The notes below the pieces were generated by a model. The model was not told where the DNA came from. It saw only the letters and a program-made list of their open reading frames with translations, and searched no databases. 64,000 nt of DNA from NCBI GenBank assembly GCA_045605445.1, contig JAZUPZ010000039.1:1-64000 (forward strand), in the 5' to 3' direction. This document shows positions 43,135 to 52,854 of this stretch, one piece after another. Position numbers and translations under genes: made by a program. The first letter of the stretch is position 1; each line of letters begins with the position of its first letter. Source of the DNA: CAZMHL01 sp045605445 (GTDB taxonomy: Bacteria; Bacillota; Clostridia; RGIG6154).

Positions 43135-43851
43135 ATGGAATACAGATTACAAAAATATCTTGCAAATTGCGGCGTTGATTCCAGAAGAAATTGTGAAACA
43201 CTGATAGAAAAAGGGCTTGTCAAGGTTAACGGCGCTGTTGCAAGCATAGGCGATAAAATTAACTCAGATACAGATGTAGTTGAATATAACGGAGAAATAA
43301 TTAGACCCTCAAAGAAAAAACTCTACATTATGTTAAACAAACCCGTCGGATATATTTCATCTGCCAAAGATGAGAGAGACCGTCGTACTGTCGTTGATCT
43401 CGTTCAAAAAGATTTAAACGAAAGAATTTACCCTGTCGGACGTCTCGATTACAACACTGAAGGTCTTTTGCTGCTTACAAACGACGGCGATTTTATGAAT
43501 AAAGTTACCCATCCCAAAAACGGCATTAAAAAAACTTATCTTGCTCAGGTTAAAGGCGGGCTTATAAAAAAAGAGGAATTGTCAGCCTTAAGACACGGAG
43601 TTATTATCGACGGTTACAAAACAAAACCTGCCCGTGTTTCGGTTACAAATATTCTTAATGACAATACGTCGATTGTAGAAATAACAGTGTCAGAAGGAAA
43701 AAACAGACAAGTAAGAAAAATGTTTGATGCTGTAGGACATGAAGTTATCAATTTGAAAAGAATTGAAATTCAAGGCGTAAAATTAGGAAATCTGCCTTAC
43801 GGGAAGTGGCGTTATCTTAATCCCGAAGAGGTAAAATTACTTATGAAATAG
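43135..43851 (+). CDS. rluB: Ribosomal pseudouridine synthase (RluB/RsuA family)
   Basis: Isomerises a specific uridine in rRNA; the Bacillota members near scpAB are generally the 23S-specific RluB. An N-terminal S4 domain (YRLQKYLANCGVDSRRN) precedes the catalytic domain with the Asp in GRLDYNTEGLLLLTNDG and the EGKNRQVRKM motif. Length is 238 residues. The ATG at 43135 is preferred to the upstream frame start at 43072, which lies in the promoter. Confidence 0.93.
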   Translation: MEYRLQKYLANCGVDSRRNCETLIEKGLVKVNGAVASIGDKINSDTDVVEYNGEIIRPSKKKLYIMLNKPVGYISSAKDERDRRTVVDLVQKDLNERIYPVGRLDYNTEGLLLLTNDGDFMNKVTHPKNGIKKTYLAQVKGGLIKKEELSALRHGVIIDGYKTKPARVSVTNILNDNTSIVEITVSEGKNRQVRKMFDAVGHEVINLKRIEIQGVKLGNLPYGKWRYLNPEEVKLLMK

Positions 43852-43862
43852 CGGAGAAAACA

Positions 43863-44711
43863 ATGGATAATCTGTTAGTAAAAATAGAAAATAGTAAATC
43901 AAAATTCAGTAAAAGTCAGAAAAAAATTGCAGCATTTATTTCTGAAAAGTATGACAAAGCTGCCTTTATGACTGCACTCAAACTCGGTAACGAAGTCGGA
44001 GTAAGCGAGTCCACAGTTGTAAGGTTTGCAAATACGTTAGGTTATGAAGGGTTTCCTGAACTTCAGAAAGAGTTGCGTGAAATAGTTAAAACAAAACTTA
44101 CATCATTACAAAGATATGAACTTATGTTGGAAAATCTCGGAAACAAAGATATACTTTCAAAGGTAATAAATTCCGATATCAGTAAATTGAAAAATACATT
44201 GGAAGAAATCGATAAAGAAGATTTCGACAAAGCTGTTGAAACTATTATGAAAGCTGATAAGATTTATATACTTGGTGTAAGAAGTTCTTCGTCACTTGCT
44301 TCTTTTTTTGGTTTTTATTTAAACCTTTTATTCGAAAATGTAAGATTTGTCAGTTCAACAAGTGCCAGCGAGATGTTTGAGCAGATTCTTAAGGTGAAGG
44401 AAACCGATGTTGTTATCGGAATTACTTTCCCGAGATATTCAAAAAGAACAGTGAAAGCTCTCGAATATGCAAAGTCCCGCAATGCTTCTGTTATTGCTAT
44501 AACAGATACCCCTCTTTCACCAATATCTTCTTGTTCAGACATATCTTTATATGCAAAGAGCGATATGGTAACCTTTGTTGATTCTCTGGTTGCTCCTTTA
44601 TCTTTGATAAATGCTCTTATAGTAGCAATAGGAATGAAAAAGAAAGATGAAATTAAGGATACATTTGACAGTCTTGAAAAAATATGGGGAGAGTACAACG
44701 TTTATAATTAA
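43863..44711 (+). CDS. MurR/RpiR-family transcriptional regulator
   Basis: A 282-residue regulator. Residues 1-77 are an RpiR-type helix-turn-helix (SESTVVRFANTLGYEGFPELQ), and residues 110-260 a SIS sugar-phosphate-binding domain with GVRSSSSLASFFGFYL and ITFPRYSKRTVKALEYAK. Relatives sense phosphosugars and control catabolic genes, but no sugar-utilisation genes adjoin it here, so its targets are elsewhere. It starts 11 bp after rluB. Confidence 0.92.
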   Translation: MDNLLVKIENSKSKFSKSQKKIAAFISEKYDKAAFMTALKLGNEVGVSESTVVRFANTLGYEGFPELQKELREIVKTKLTSLQRYELMLENLGNKDILSKVINSDISKLKNTLEEIDKEDFDKAVETIMKADKIYILGVRSSSSLASFFGFYLNLLFENVRFVSSTSASEMFEQILKVKETDVVIGITFPRYSKRTVKALEYAKSRNASVIAITDTPLSPISSCSDISLYAKSDMVTFVDSLVAPLSLINALIVAIGMKKKDEIKDTFDSLEKIWGEYNVYN

Positions 44712-44713
44712 AA

Positions 44714-45946
44714 ATGAAGAATTATGATGTTATCGTAATCGGGGCAGGACCTGCCGGACTCATTGCCGCAGGACAGGCGGCATCAAGCGGTCAGAAAGTT
44801 CTGCTTCTTGATAAAAATAAAATGGTCGGTCGAAAATTGAGAATTACCGGAAAAGGAAGATGCAATATAACTAACATTTCCGAAGATTCACACTTTTTTG
44901 ATAATATACCTGTAAATCCTAAATTTTTGTTTAGTGCATTTCGCACATTTGACAACTACAGCACAATAGAATTTTTTAATAACCTTGGTTTAAAAACTGT
45001 TGTAGAAAGAGGAGGCCGTGTCTTTCCGGAATCTCAGAAAGCTGTTGACGTAGCAATTGCTTTAAAAAGGTTCATTGACAAAAGAGGGGTAAAATTCGTC
45101 AGTGAAGAAGTAAATAAAATTCTCACTCATGATGATATGCTCAAAAGTGTACAAACAAATCAAAATTATTATTTTTCAAGAAAAATAATAATTGCAACCG
45201 GAGGTCTTTCTTATCCTCTTACCGGTTCAACCGGAGACGGTTACAAATTCGCAGAAAAACTTGGACATACCGTTTCTTTCTTAAAGCCTTCCTTGGTGCC
45301 TGTTGAAATAAAAGAGTCTTTCTGCAAAGAACTTCAAGGGCTTTCGTTGAAAAATATATCTATCAGACTTGTATCAGAAGGAAAAGAAATATATAACGAC
45401 TTTGGAGAAATGCTTTTCACCCATTTCGGTGTTTCCGGGCCTGTTATTCTGAGTGCAAGTTCACACATTTTACCCGAAAAATCATATGAAATTATTATTG
45501 ATCTGAAACCTTCATTAAGTAATGAGGTTTTAGACAAAAGGTTGTTGAGGGATTTTGAATTAAACAAAAATAAAAACTTCTCTAACGCTCTCAACGATTT
45601 GCTGCCTAAAGCTTTAATTCCTGTTATCATCAGATTGTCAGGAATTAACCCATACAAAAAAGTAAACACAATTACAAAGGCTGAGAGAGTTAGTTTGATA
45701 GAATGCTTAAAAAATCTTACACTGACTGTTAGTAAATTAAGACCTGTTGAGGAAGCAATAGTAACAAGCGGAGGTATAAGTGTAAAAGAAATAAATCCGT
45801 CTACAATGGAATCTAAAATTGTACCCGGCCTGTATTTTTGCGGAGAAGTTCTTGATGTTGACGGATACACCGGTGGTTATAATCTTCAGATTGCATTCTC
45901 AACCGGATATCTTGCCGGAAATTCTTGTTTAAAGGAGTTAATATGA
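44714..45946 (+). CDS. NAD(P)/FAD-dependent oxidoreductase (HI0933/YtfP family)
   Basis: A 410-residue flavoprotein with the Rossmann loop VIGAGPAGLIAAGQA, a second signature GRKLRITGKGRCNITN, GGRVFPESQKA and a C-terminal DVDGYTGGYNLQIAFSTG that completes FAD binding. The family is often annotated as aminoacetone oxidase or BaiN-like; the true substrate is not known. It is frequently found upstream of cmk in Clostridia, as here, with a 4-bp overlap. Confidence 0.88.
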   Translation: MKNYDVIVIGAGPAGLIAAGQAASSGQKVLLLDKNKMVGRKLRITGKGRCNITNISEDSHFFDNIPVNPKFLFSAFRTFDNYSTIEFFNNLGLKTVVERGGRVFPESQKAVDVAIALKRFIDKRGVKFVSEEVNKILTHDDMLKSVQTNQNYYFSRKIIIATGGLSYPLTGSTGDGYKFAEKLGHTVSFLKPSLVPVEIKESFCKELQGLSLKNISIRLVSEGKEIYNDFGEMLFTHFGVSGPVILSASSHILPEKSYEIIIDLKPSLSNEVLDKRLLRDFELNKNKNFSNALNDLLPKALIPVIIRLSGINPYKKVNTITKAERVSLIECLKNLTLTVSKLRPVEEAIVTSGGISVKEINPSTMESKIVPGLYFCGEVLDVDGYTGGYNLQIAFSTGYLAGNSCLKELI

Positions 45947-46599
45947 AAATTGCAATAGACGGTCCTTCGGGGGCAGGGAAAAGCACAATAGCTAAAGCAC
46001 TGGCTAAAAAGCTTGGATATATTTATATTGATACGGGTGCTATGTACAGAACTATCGGATTGTTCGCATTAAGAAAAAATATCAGTCTTAAAAATCAAAA
46101 CGACATATTACCATATCTCAATGATATTAACATAGATATTTCATATTCAGATGGGGAACAACAGATTTTTCTGAATAATGAAAATGTCACAGGACTTATC
46201 AGAACTCCTGAAGTTTCAAAAGCCGCATCGGATGCCGGTACTGTGAAAGCAGTACGAGAAAAACTTGTTGCTATACAACGTGCACTTTCGGAATCACAAG
46301 ATGTTATTATGGATGGCAGAGATGTGGGAACACATATATTGCCTGACGCTGAAATTAAAATATTTCTTACCGCATCCCCCGAAAAAAGAGCTGAAAGAAG
46401 ATACAAAGAGCTTATTGAAAAAGGCGTTTCTGTAACATATGATGAAGTTCTCAAAGATATGATACAAAGAGATAAAAACGATACTGAACGTGAGTTTTCT
46501 CCACTTATGATGGCAGAAGATGCCGTTTTGTTCGACAGTTCCGGTTTTTCTCTTGAAGAAACTATAGAAAAAATAGCAAGTTTGATAGAGGGTAAATAA
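45943..46599 (+). CDS. cmk: Cytidylate kinase
   Basis: Phosphorylates CMP and dCMP. The P-loop is GPSGAGKST, followed by YIDTGAMYR, the MDGRDVGTHILPDA motif and RRYKELIEKG lid residues. Length is 218 residues. ATG 45943 has GGAGTTAAT upstream and overlaps the flavoprotein stop by 4 bp. It heads the conserved series cmk, plsC, ispH-rpsA. Confidence 0.96.
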   Translation: MKIAIDGPSGAGKSTIAKALAKKLGYIYIDTGAMYRTIGLFALRKNISLKNQNDILPYLNDINIDISYSDGEQQIFLNNENVTGLIRTPEVSKAASDAGTVKAVREKLVAIQRALSESQDVIMDGRDVGTHILPDAEIKIFLTASPEKRAERRYKELIEKGVSVTYDEVLKDMIQRDKNDTEREFSPLMMAEDAVLFDSSGFSLEETIEKIASLIEGK

Positions 46600-46600
46600 T

Positions 46601-47173
46601 ATGCTTATAAAAATTCTTGTTGCAATAATCAAACCGTTTTTAAACATTATATATAAAATAAAAATAGAAGGGGCAGACAATTTCATTTCTGACAAACCAT
46701 TTGTACTTATATGTAATCACAAAAGTATGATGGATCCGGTTTTACTTTATACACATCTGCCGAAAAAAATGCATTTTATGGCAAAAAAAGAACTTTTTGA
46801 CAATAAATTTCTGAACTATATTTTAAAAAAAGCAGGAGCTTTTCCTATAAACAGAGGTAAAAACGACATTAATGCTATAAAGACATCAATGAAAGTCCTT
46901 AAAGATGGTAATATTCTCGGAATTTTTCCTCAGGGAACAAGAGTGGATGATGTTCAACACGGACAAGCCAAAAGTGGAGCTTTCTTAATTGCATCAAAGT
47001 GCAATGTTCCTGTTTTACCTGTGGCTATCAAAGGTGATTACAAATTCAGAAACAAGATAACAATCCGAATTTTCGAACCGTATTATTTCGAGGAAAGAAA
47101 ATATTCAATGGATGAAATTTCCGAAAGTGCAAATATTGTATTTGATAAAATTCTTGACTACCTGGAGGACTAA
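46601..47173 (+). CDS. plsC: 1-acyl-sn-glycerol-3-phosphate acyltransferase
   Basis: Second acylation of glycerol phosphate, yielding phosphatidate for CdsA. Catalytic NHKSMMD (NHx4D), the GAFPINRGK and FPQGTR acyltransferase motifs and a VLPVAIKG stretch are present. Length is 190 residues, with an N-terminal membrane-associated helix. It ends one base into the next gene. Confidence 0.93.
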   Translation: MLIKILVAIIKPFLNIIYKIKIEGADNFISDKPFVLICNHKSMMDPVLLYTHLPKKMHFMAKKELFDNKFLNYILKKAGAFPINRGKNDINAIKTSMKVLKDGNILGIFPQGTRVDDVQHGQAKSGAFLIASKCNVPVLPVAIKGDYKFRNKITIRIFEPYYFEERKYSMDEISESANIVFDKILDYLED

Positions 47174-49146
47174 TGAAAATAGTTATTGCCAAAACCGCAG
47201 GATTCTGTTATGGAGTTAACAGAGCGGTCAATATAGTAAATGATTCGGTAGAAAAATATAGCAATCTTGTTACGCTTGGTCCATTGATTCATAATCCCGA
47301 CGTTGTTAGAGACTTTGAAAAAAGGGGAGTAACCTGTATAAATTCTATTGATGAAATAGAAGAAAATATGACAGTAGTTCTAAGAACTCATGGTGTAAAC
47401 AAGCAAACAATTGACTTTTTAAGCCAAAAAAACTGTAAAATTATCGATGCAACTTGCCCTTTTGTAAAAAAAATTCATAATTATGTTGAAAAATATTACA
47501 AAAGAGGTTATAATATAATAGTCGTAGGTGATAAACACCACCCTGAAGTCGAAGGTATTCTTGGTTGGTGTGAAAATGCTTACGTAATAAACGATCCTGA
47601 AAAGATTGATTTATTGAAAATTACCAAAAGTAAAATTTGCGTAGTTTCTCAAACAACTTTTGAACAAAGTGTCTGGAAGCGCATTACTGAAAAGATTCTT
47701 TCTGCAAATCCTTCTGCAGAAATTCTGAATACAATTTGTAATGCAACCGAAGAAAGACAGAATGAAATTTCAAAAATTTCTTCCGAGGTTGAAGCGGTTA
47801 TCGTAATTGGCGGCAAAAACAGCTCAAACACAAAACGTCTTGCTGATGTTGCCTCGGGTAATTGTTCAAATGTTTATTTAATCGAAAATTCTGACGATTT
47901 AAATATTGAAGATATGCGAAGGTTTAAAACTATTGGTATTACTGCCGGTGCGTCGACACCTGCATACATAATTAAGGAGGTAGCAAAAATGCTAGAAGAA
48001 AAAGATTTGAATTTTGAAGAGGCTCTTAACGAAACTCTGAAACCAATAAATACAGGAGAAACTGTCAAAGGTACAATTATTAAAGTTACCCAGTCAGAGG
48101 CATATGTAGACCTTGGCGCTAAAGCCGATGGTATTATACCTGCTGATCAGGCAACATTAGAGCCAAACCCTGAACTTGAAAAGATATTATCAGTTGGTCA
48201 GGAAGTAGAAGCTTTTGTAGTAAGAGTTAATGACAAAGACGGTTATATTACTCTTTCTCTCAAAAAACTTCAGTTAAATGCTGCTCAGAAACAGATTCAG
48301 GAAGCTTTTGACAACGGTGAAAAAGTAAAAGGTATTGTTACAGATGTAATTAAAGGCGGTATAATCGTTACTGTATTCGGTTCAAGAGTTTTTGTTCCTG
48401 CATCACTTGCATCAGACAACAGAAATACTGATCTTAACACACTTATGAATAAGGAAGTTACACTTAAGCTTATTGATATGGACAGAAGAAGACGTAAGCT
48501 TGTAGGTTCAATCAAAGCTGTTCTTAACGAAGAAAAGAAAGCTAAAAAAGAAGCTTTCTGGGCTTCAGTTGAAGTTGGTATGGAAATCAAAGGCGTTGTT
48601 AAATCTGTAACAAGCTTTGGCGCATTCGTTGATATCGGTGGTGTTGACGGTTTAGTTCACGTTTCAGAACTTTCCTGGGATTCATTTAAAAAACCATCAG
48701 AATTGGTTAAACCCGGTGATATAATTGATGTTAAAATTCTTGAATTTGACAAAGAAACAGGAAAAGTGTCTCTTGGTCACAAGAAAGCTGAAGACAATCC
48801 TTGGATTAAGATTAAAGAAAACTATAACGTGAATGACGTTATTGAGTGTAAAGTTGTCAGACTTCTTCCTTTTGGTGCATTTGCTGAAATCATCCCAGGT
48901 GTTGACGGTTTGATTCATATTTCACAGATTTCCAATAAGAAAATCGGCAAGCCTGCAGATGTCCTTAACATTGGAGATGTTGTAAATGCAAAAATCGTTG
49001 AAATCAATCTTGAAGATCAGAAAATTGCTTTAAGCATTCGTGCACTCGAAGAACCTGTTGCAGAAGAAGTTAAAGAAGAATCTGAACCTGCAGTTGAAAC
49101 CGTTGAAGAAGTTGCTGAAGAAGCACCGGTTACTGAAGAAGAATAA
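47173..49146 (+). CDS. ispH: Fusion of IspH (HMBPP reductase) and ribosomal protein S1
   Basis: Residues 1-280 are IspH, the last enzyme of the MEP pathway, with [4Fe-4S] cysteines C12, C95 and C189 and the catalytic TEE-type ATEERQNE segment. From about residue 294 four S1 RNA-binding domains follow (about 294-362, 381-447, 465-534, 550-620), then an acidic Glu-rich tail. This fusion is well known in Clostridia and is a useful lineage marker. Its start overlaps plsC by one base. Confidence 0.95.
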   Translation: MKIVIAKTAGFCYGVNRAVNIVNDSVEKYSNLVTLGPLIHNPDVVRDFEKRGVTCINSIDEIEENMTVVLRTHGVNKQTIDFLSQKNCKIIDATCPFVKKIHNYVEKYYKRGYNIIVVGDKHHPEVEGILGWCENAYVINDPEKIDLLKITKSKICVVSQTTFEQSVWKRITEKILSANPSAEILNTICNATEERQNEISKISSEVEAVIVIGGKNSSNTKRLADVASGNCSNVYLIENSDDLNIEDMRRFKTIGITAGASTPAYIIKEVAKMLEEKDLNFEEALNETLKPINTGETVKGTIIKVTQSEAYVDLGAKADGIIPADQATLEPNPELEKILSVGQEVEAFVVRVNDKDGYITLSLKKLQLNAAQKQIQEAFDNGEKVKGIVTDVIKGGIIVTVFGSRVFVPASLASDNRNTDLNTLMNKEVTLKLIDMDRRRRKLVGSIKAVLNEEKKAKKEAFWASVEVGMEIKGVVKSVTSFGAFVDIGGVDGLVHVSELSWDSFKKPSELVKPGDIIDVKILEFDKETGKVSLGHKKAEDNPWIKIKENYNVNDVIECKVVRLLPFGAFAEIIPGVDGLIHISQISNKKIGKPADVLNIGDVVNAKIVEINLEDQKIALSIRALEEPVAEEVKEESEPAVETVEEVAEEAPVTEEE

Positions 49147-49159
49147 TTTTCAAATTATC

Positions 49160-49189
49160 AAATGGAGTGGCAGGAATGCTACTCCATTT
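49160..49189 (+). promoter_or_regulatory. 12-bp hairpin between ispH-rpsA and lon
   Basis: AAATGGAGTGGC (49160-49171) pairs with GCTACTCCATTT (49178-49189), one G-T pair, loop AGGAAT. No strong T run follows, so it is at best a weak terminator. Its 3' arm can pair instead with AAATGGAG at 49209-49216, which holds the lon ribosome binding site. Confidence 0.65.
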
Positions 49190-49223
49190 ATTATAATTAA
49201 CTGTAATAAAATGGAGACACAAA

Positions 49224-51572
49224 ATGAATATAATTGATCTACCCATTATATCACTTCGCGGTATGGTGGTTTTTCCTGACGAAATTGTTAATTTTGACGT
49301 TGGAAGAAAAGAATCTATAAATGCCGTAAAAACTGCTGTAAACGAAGGTTTGAATGTTTTGCTGTGTTCTCAGATTGATTCTGCTGAAGAAAAATTATCT
49401 GTTTCTAATCTTTATCGTGTAGGTACTGTGGTAAAAATATTACAAATTACAAAACTTAATGATGAATATTACCGTGTGGTAGTTAAAGGGCTTTTTAAAG
49501 CGCGTGCAATTGAATTTACAGAAAATCAAAAATTTCTCTATTGCCGTGCCGAAACTATAGAACATATCCAAAATGAAGAAGATCCTGAAGTCATAGCTTA
49601 CTGCCGTGCATTAAAAGCTAAATTTGTTGAATATTTCAATTTCAACAACAAAATAAGCGCTAAAGCAATCGATTCAGTTATCGCTGTTGAAGACAGCGAA
49701 AGATTATTTAATATAATCTGTTCAAATTTAAAAACAGAACTTAAAACAAAACAGAGACTTCTTGAAGAAAGCGAACAAAAAAAGAAACTTTATGATTTAC
49801 TGACTGTTTTAACACGAGAAATTAACGTTTATTCCGTCAATAAAGAAATAGAGGATAAAGTTAATGCTGAAATAAATAAACATCAAAGAGAACATATTTT
49901 AAGAGAGAGAATGAATCAGATTAAAAGTGAACTGGGTGAGGATAATAGATTTGATGACGAACTTTCTGAATATCCTGAAAAAATCTCCGCGTTGAACATC
50001 TGTGATGAATATAAAGAAAAACTTCTTTGTGAGGCAAAAAAATTATCCTACACTTCACCTATGTCCGCTGAATATACGGTAATTAAATCATATCTTGATA
50101 CCGTTTTGGGATTACCGTGGAACATTTCTTCCGATTGTAAAACAGATATCAAAAAAGCTTCTGAAATTCTCAACAATGAACACTATGGTCTTGAAGAGGT
50201 AAAAGAGAAAATAATCGATTATCTTGCCGTTAAAATTAACGATCCTGATTATAACGGAACTGTTATTTGTCTTTCTGGTCCTCCCGGAGTAGGAAAAACT
50301 TCCATTGGAAAGTCTATAGCAAAAGCACTTGACAGAAAATTTGTAAGAATTTCTCTTGGCGGTGTTAAAGATGAAAGCGAAATCAGAGGTCACAGAAAAA
50401 CGTATATCGGTTCTATGCCGGGGAAAATTATTTCTGCCATTAACCAGGCAAATGTGAACAATCCGCTCATCCTTTTTGATGAGATAGATAAGCTTGGAAA
50501 TGATTATAAAGGTGATCCTTCATCTGCAATGCTTGAAGTTCTTGATTCCGAGCAAAATTACGAGTTCAGAGATAACTATATAGAAATTCCCTTTGATTTA
50601 TCAAAAACAGTTTTTATAACTACTGCAAATGATATTTCGACTATTCCGGAACCTCTCAGAGACCGTCTGGAAATTATCAATATTGAAAGCTATACTTTTG
50701 ACGAAAAAATAATGATTGCAAAAGATTTTCTTATAAAAAAACAAATTGAAATCCACAAACTTTCAAATGTTGAAATTACTAACTCTGCTATTGAAAAAAT
50801 AATTATTTCATACACAAGAGAGGCAGGGGTAAGAAATCTTGAAAGAGCTATTGTTACTATTTGCCGCAAAGCGGTGAGAAAAAAATTAACTTCGGGAAAC
50901 AGAAAAATTACTGTAACCGATAAAAATTTACATTTATATCTCGGTAGAGAAAAATTTGATGAAAAAGAGCTTGATTATTCCGGATTATCCGGTGTTTGCA
51001 CTGGAATGGCATGGACCAAGTATGGCGGTGACATATTAAGAACTGAAGTTACAGTTGTTCCCGGAACAGGAAAACTTGAATTAACCGGAAATCTTGGTGA
51101 AGTTATGAAAGAATCAGCAAAGGTTGCTATTGCTTATCTTAAATCCCATAGCTTCTTTTACAATATACCTTCGGATTTTGCTTCAAAATGTGATATAAAC
51201 ATTCACTTCCCGGAGGGAGCCGTTCCCAAAGACGGTCCTTCAGCAGGAATTACCATCTTAACAGCTCTTATTTCCGCAATTACCGGTAAAACAGTAAAAT
51301 CAACCGTTGCAATGACGGGTGAAATAACAATAACCGGGAAAATTCTGCCGATTGGGGGATTAAAAGAAAAAGCGCTCGCTGCACTCAGAAATAATATAAA
51401 AGAAATTGTTATTCCTGCTGAAAACAAAAAGGATGCCCTTGAGCTTCCTGCATGTGTAAAAGGGAACGTTAAGGTAAGATATGTGTCTTCAGCTCAGGAT
51501 GTAATTAAATATGCTCTTAGTAATGTTTCCGACAAAAATAATAATTTTCTCAGTACGTTAAAGGAGGAATAA
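49224..51572 (+). CDS. lon: ATP-dependent protease Lon (LonA)
   Basis: Hexameric AAA+ protease degrading misfolded and regulatory proteins. N-terminal substrate-binding domain begins LPIISLRGMVVFPDE. The ATPase has Walker A GPPGVGKTS and Walker B LILFDEIDK. The C-terminal protease has the Ser in PKDGPSAG and the Lys in GGLKEKALAA. Length is 782 residues, usual for LonA. ysxC follows as in Bacillus subtilis. Confidence 0.97.
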   Translation: MNIIDLPIISLRGMVVFPDEIVNFDVGRKESINAVKTAVNEGLNVLLCSQIDSAEEKLSVSNLYRVGTVVKILQITKLNDEYYRVVVKGLFKARAIEFTENQKFLYCRAETIEHIQNEEDPEVIAYCRALKAKFVEYFNFNNKISAKAIDSVIAVEDSERLFNIICSNLKTELKTKQRLLEESEQKKKLYDLLTVLTREINVYSVNKEIEDKVNAEINKHQREHILRERMNQIKSELGEDNRFDDELSEYPEKISALNICDEYKEKLLCEAKKLSYTSPMSAEYTVIKSYLDTVLGLPWNISSDCKTDIKKASEILNNEHYGLEEVKEKIIDYLAVKINDPDYNGTVICLSGPPGVGKTSIGKSIAKALDRKFVRISLGGVKDESEIRGHRKTYIGSMPGKIISAINQANVNNPLILFDEIDKLGNDYKGDPSSAMLEVLDSEQNYEFRDNYIEIPFDLSKTVFITTANDISTIPEPLRDRLEIINIESYTFDEKIMIAKDFLIKKQIEIHKLSNVEITNSAIEKIIISYTREAGVRNLERAIVTICRKAVRKKLTSGNRKITVTDKNLHLYLGREKFDEKELDYSGLSGVCTGMAWTKYGGDILRTEVTVVPGTGKLELTGNLGEVMKESAKVAIAYLKSHSFFYNIPSDFASKCDINIHFPEGAVPKDGPSAGITILTALISAITGKTVKSTVAMTGEITITGKILPIGGLKEKALAALRNNIKEIVIPAENKKDALELPACVKGNVKVRYVSSAQDVIKYALSNVSDKNNNFLSTLKEE

Positions 51573-51573
51573 T

Positions 51574-52155
51574 ATGAATTTTCACAATGTAAACTTCATA
51601 ATATCCGCTGTTTCAGAAAGTCAGTATCCAAAAGAAACTTGTCCGGAAATTGCAATGGTAGGGAGATCAAACGTTGGAAAATCTTCTCTTATCAACAAAA
51701 TTCTTAACAGAAAAAACTTTGCAAGAACAAGTTCAAAACCGGGAAAAACTACAACAATCAATTTTTACGATATTGATTCAAAACTCAGGTTAGTTGATTT
51801 GCCGGGGTATGGTTATGCAAAAGTTTCAAAAACTGAAAAGATGAAGTGGGGGAGTATGATTACTGATTATCTTAGCCAAAGGGATAAATTAGAAATGATT
51901 TTCTTGCTCACAGATGCAAGACATCTGCCTTCAGAAGACGATCTTATGATGGTAAAATGGATAAGACATTACTCTAAAAAGTTTTATGTAATTGCAACTA
52001 AAGTAGACAAACTAAAGCCATCGGTCAGAGAAAATTCATTAGACGGTCTGAAAGAAGCTATGCTTGTAGAAGATAAATATTTTATACCTTTTTCCGCCGA
52101 AACAGGTGAAGGTAAAGAAAAAATTCTTGATATTATTGAAAGTTTAGCTAATTAG
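51574..52155 (+). CDS. engB: Ribosome biogenesis GTP-binding protein YsxC/EngB
   Basis: A TrmE-Era-like GTPase needed for late assembly of the 50S subunit. G1 is GRSNVGKSSL, G3 is DLPGYGYAKV and G4 is TKVDK. Length is 193 residues. It starts one base after the lon stop behind GGAGG and is translationally linked to it. Confidence 0.96.
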   Translation: MNFHNVNFIISAVSESQYPKETCPEIAMVGRSNVGKSSLINKILNRKNFARTSSKPGKTTTINFYDIDSKLRLVDLPGYGYAKVSKTEKMKWGSMITDYLSQRDKLEMIFLLTDARHLPSEDDLMMVKWIRHYSKKFYVIATKVDKLKPSVRENSLDGLKEAMLVEDKYFIPFSAETGEGKEKILDIIESLAN

Positions 52156-52164
52156 TGCTATAAT
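52136..52164 (+). promoter_or_regulatory. Sigma-A promoter ahead of the membrane protein and hisS
   Basis: TTGAAA (52136-52141), a 17-bp spacer and TATAAT (52159-52164). The -35 lies within the last codons of ysxC. Confidence 0.7.
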
Positions 52165-52203
52165 ATTACAAATGTACATCTATATTCTCAGAGGGGTGAT
52201 ATT

Positions 52204-52854
52204 ATGAAAAACAAATTCAATGCCACTTTCTACATTGGAATTCTATTGTTGTTAGTTGCAGTTGTCTATCTGCTGGATATGTTTGGTATTGATTATAAGC
52301 ATTTTCTTATTTTAACTTTCGGTACATTTCTTATGATTTATGCTTGTAAAAATAAGATTCAGTTGTTGAAATATATCTCTTCAGTTTTTGTTGTAAGCGG
52401 TATAGTACGAATTATGGCTTCTTTTGCACTTTTGGGTATAAATAAACCATTTGGTTATTTAACGGCAGGGTTTATCCTGGTATTTATTTTCTTTTATTTC
52501 TTTTCAAAAAAGAAAATATTTATTCTTTTTTCAGCAACCTTTGCCTTCTTTTCAATAATTTCTTATATCAACAGCCTTGTTATTAACGATAATATCAGAT
52601 ATGCGTACTATCTTTTCAGCGCAACTCTGCTTTTAATTATTTATTTTGTTACTGAACATAAAAATATAGGATATACTCCGTTGGGTATTTCTGTAGTTCT
52701 TTATTTGTTCGGAACTAACAATTTATTATTAGGAAACAACATCATAAATATGTTAGTATTTAAACTAATCAATATAGCTCTTTTGGTTATAACGGCAATA
52801 TCAATTATTTTAATATCTAATATAAAAACTAAAAACGAGGAGAATGAAAATTGA
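52204..52854 (+). CDS. Integral membrane protein of unknown function
   Basis: I do not recognise this protein. It has 216 residues, about seven hydrophobic segments spread evenly over its length, and an acidic and lysine-rich C-terminal tail (KTKNEENEN). There are no charged catalytic motifs. It has an AGGGGTG site and its own promoter. It overlaps the hisS start codon by 4 bp, so its translation is probably coupled to hisS. Confidence 0.75.
   Translation: MKNKFNATFYIGILLLLVAVVYLLDMFGIDYKHFLILTFGTFLMIYACKNKIQLLKYISSVFVVSGIVRIMASFALLGINKPFGYLTAGFILVFIFFYFFSKKKIFILFSATFAFFSIISYINSLVINDNIRYAYYLFSATLLLIIYFVTEHKNIGYTPLGISVVLYLFGTNNLLLGNNIINMLVFKLINIALLVITAISIILISNIKTKNEENEN

Noticed and set aside
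45334..45870. 178-codon open frame on the minus strand
   Set aside because: Opposite the flavoprotein gene, no family motif and no ribosome binding site.
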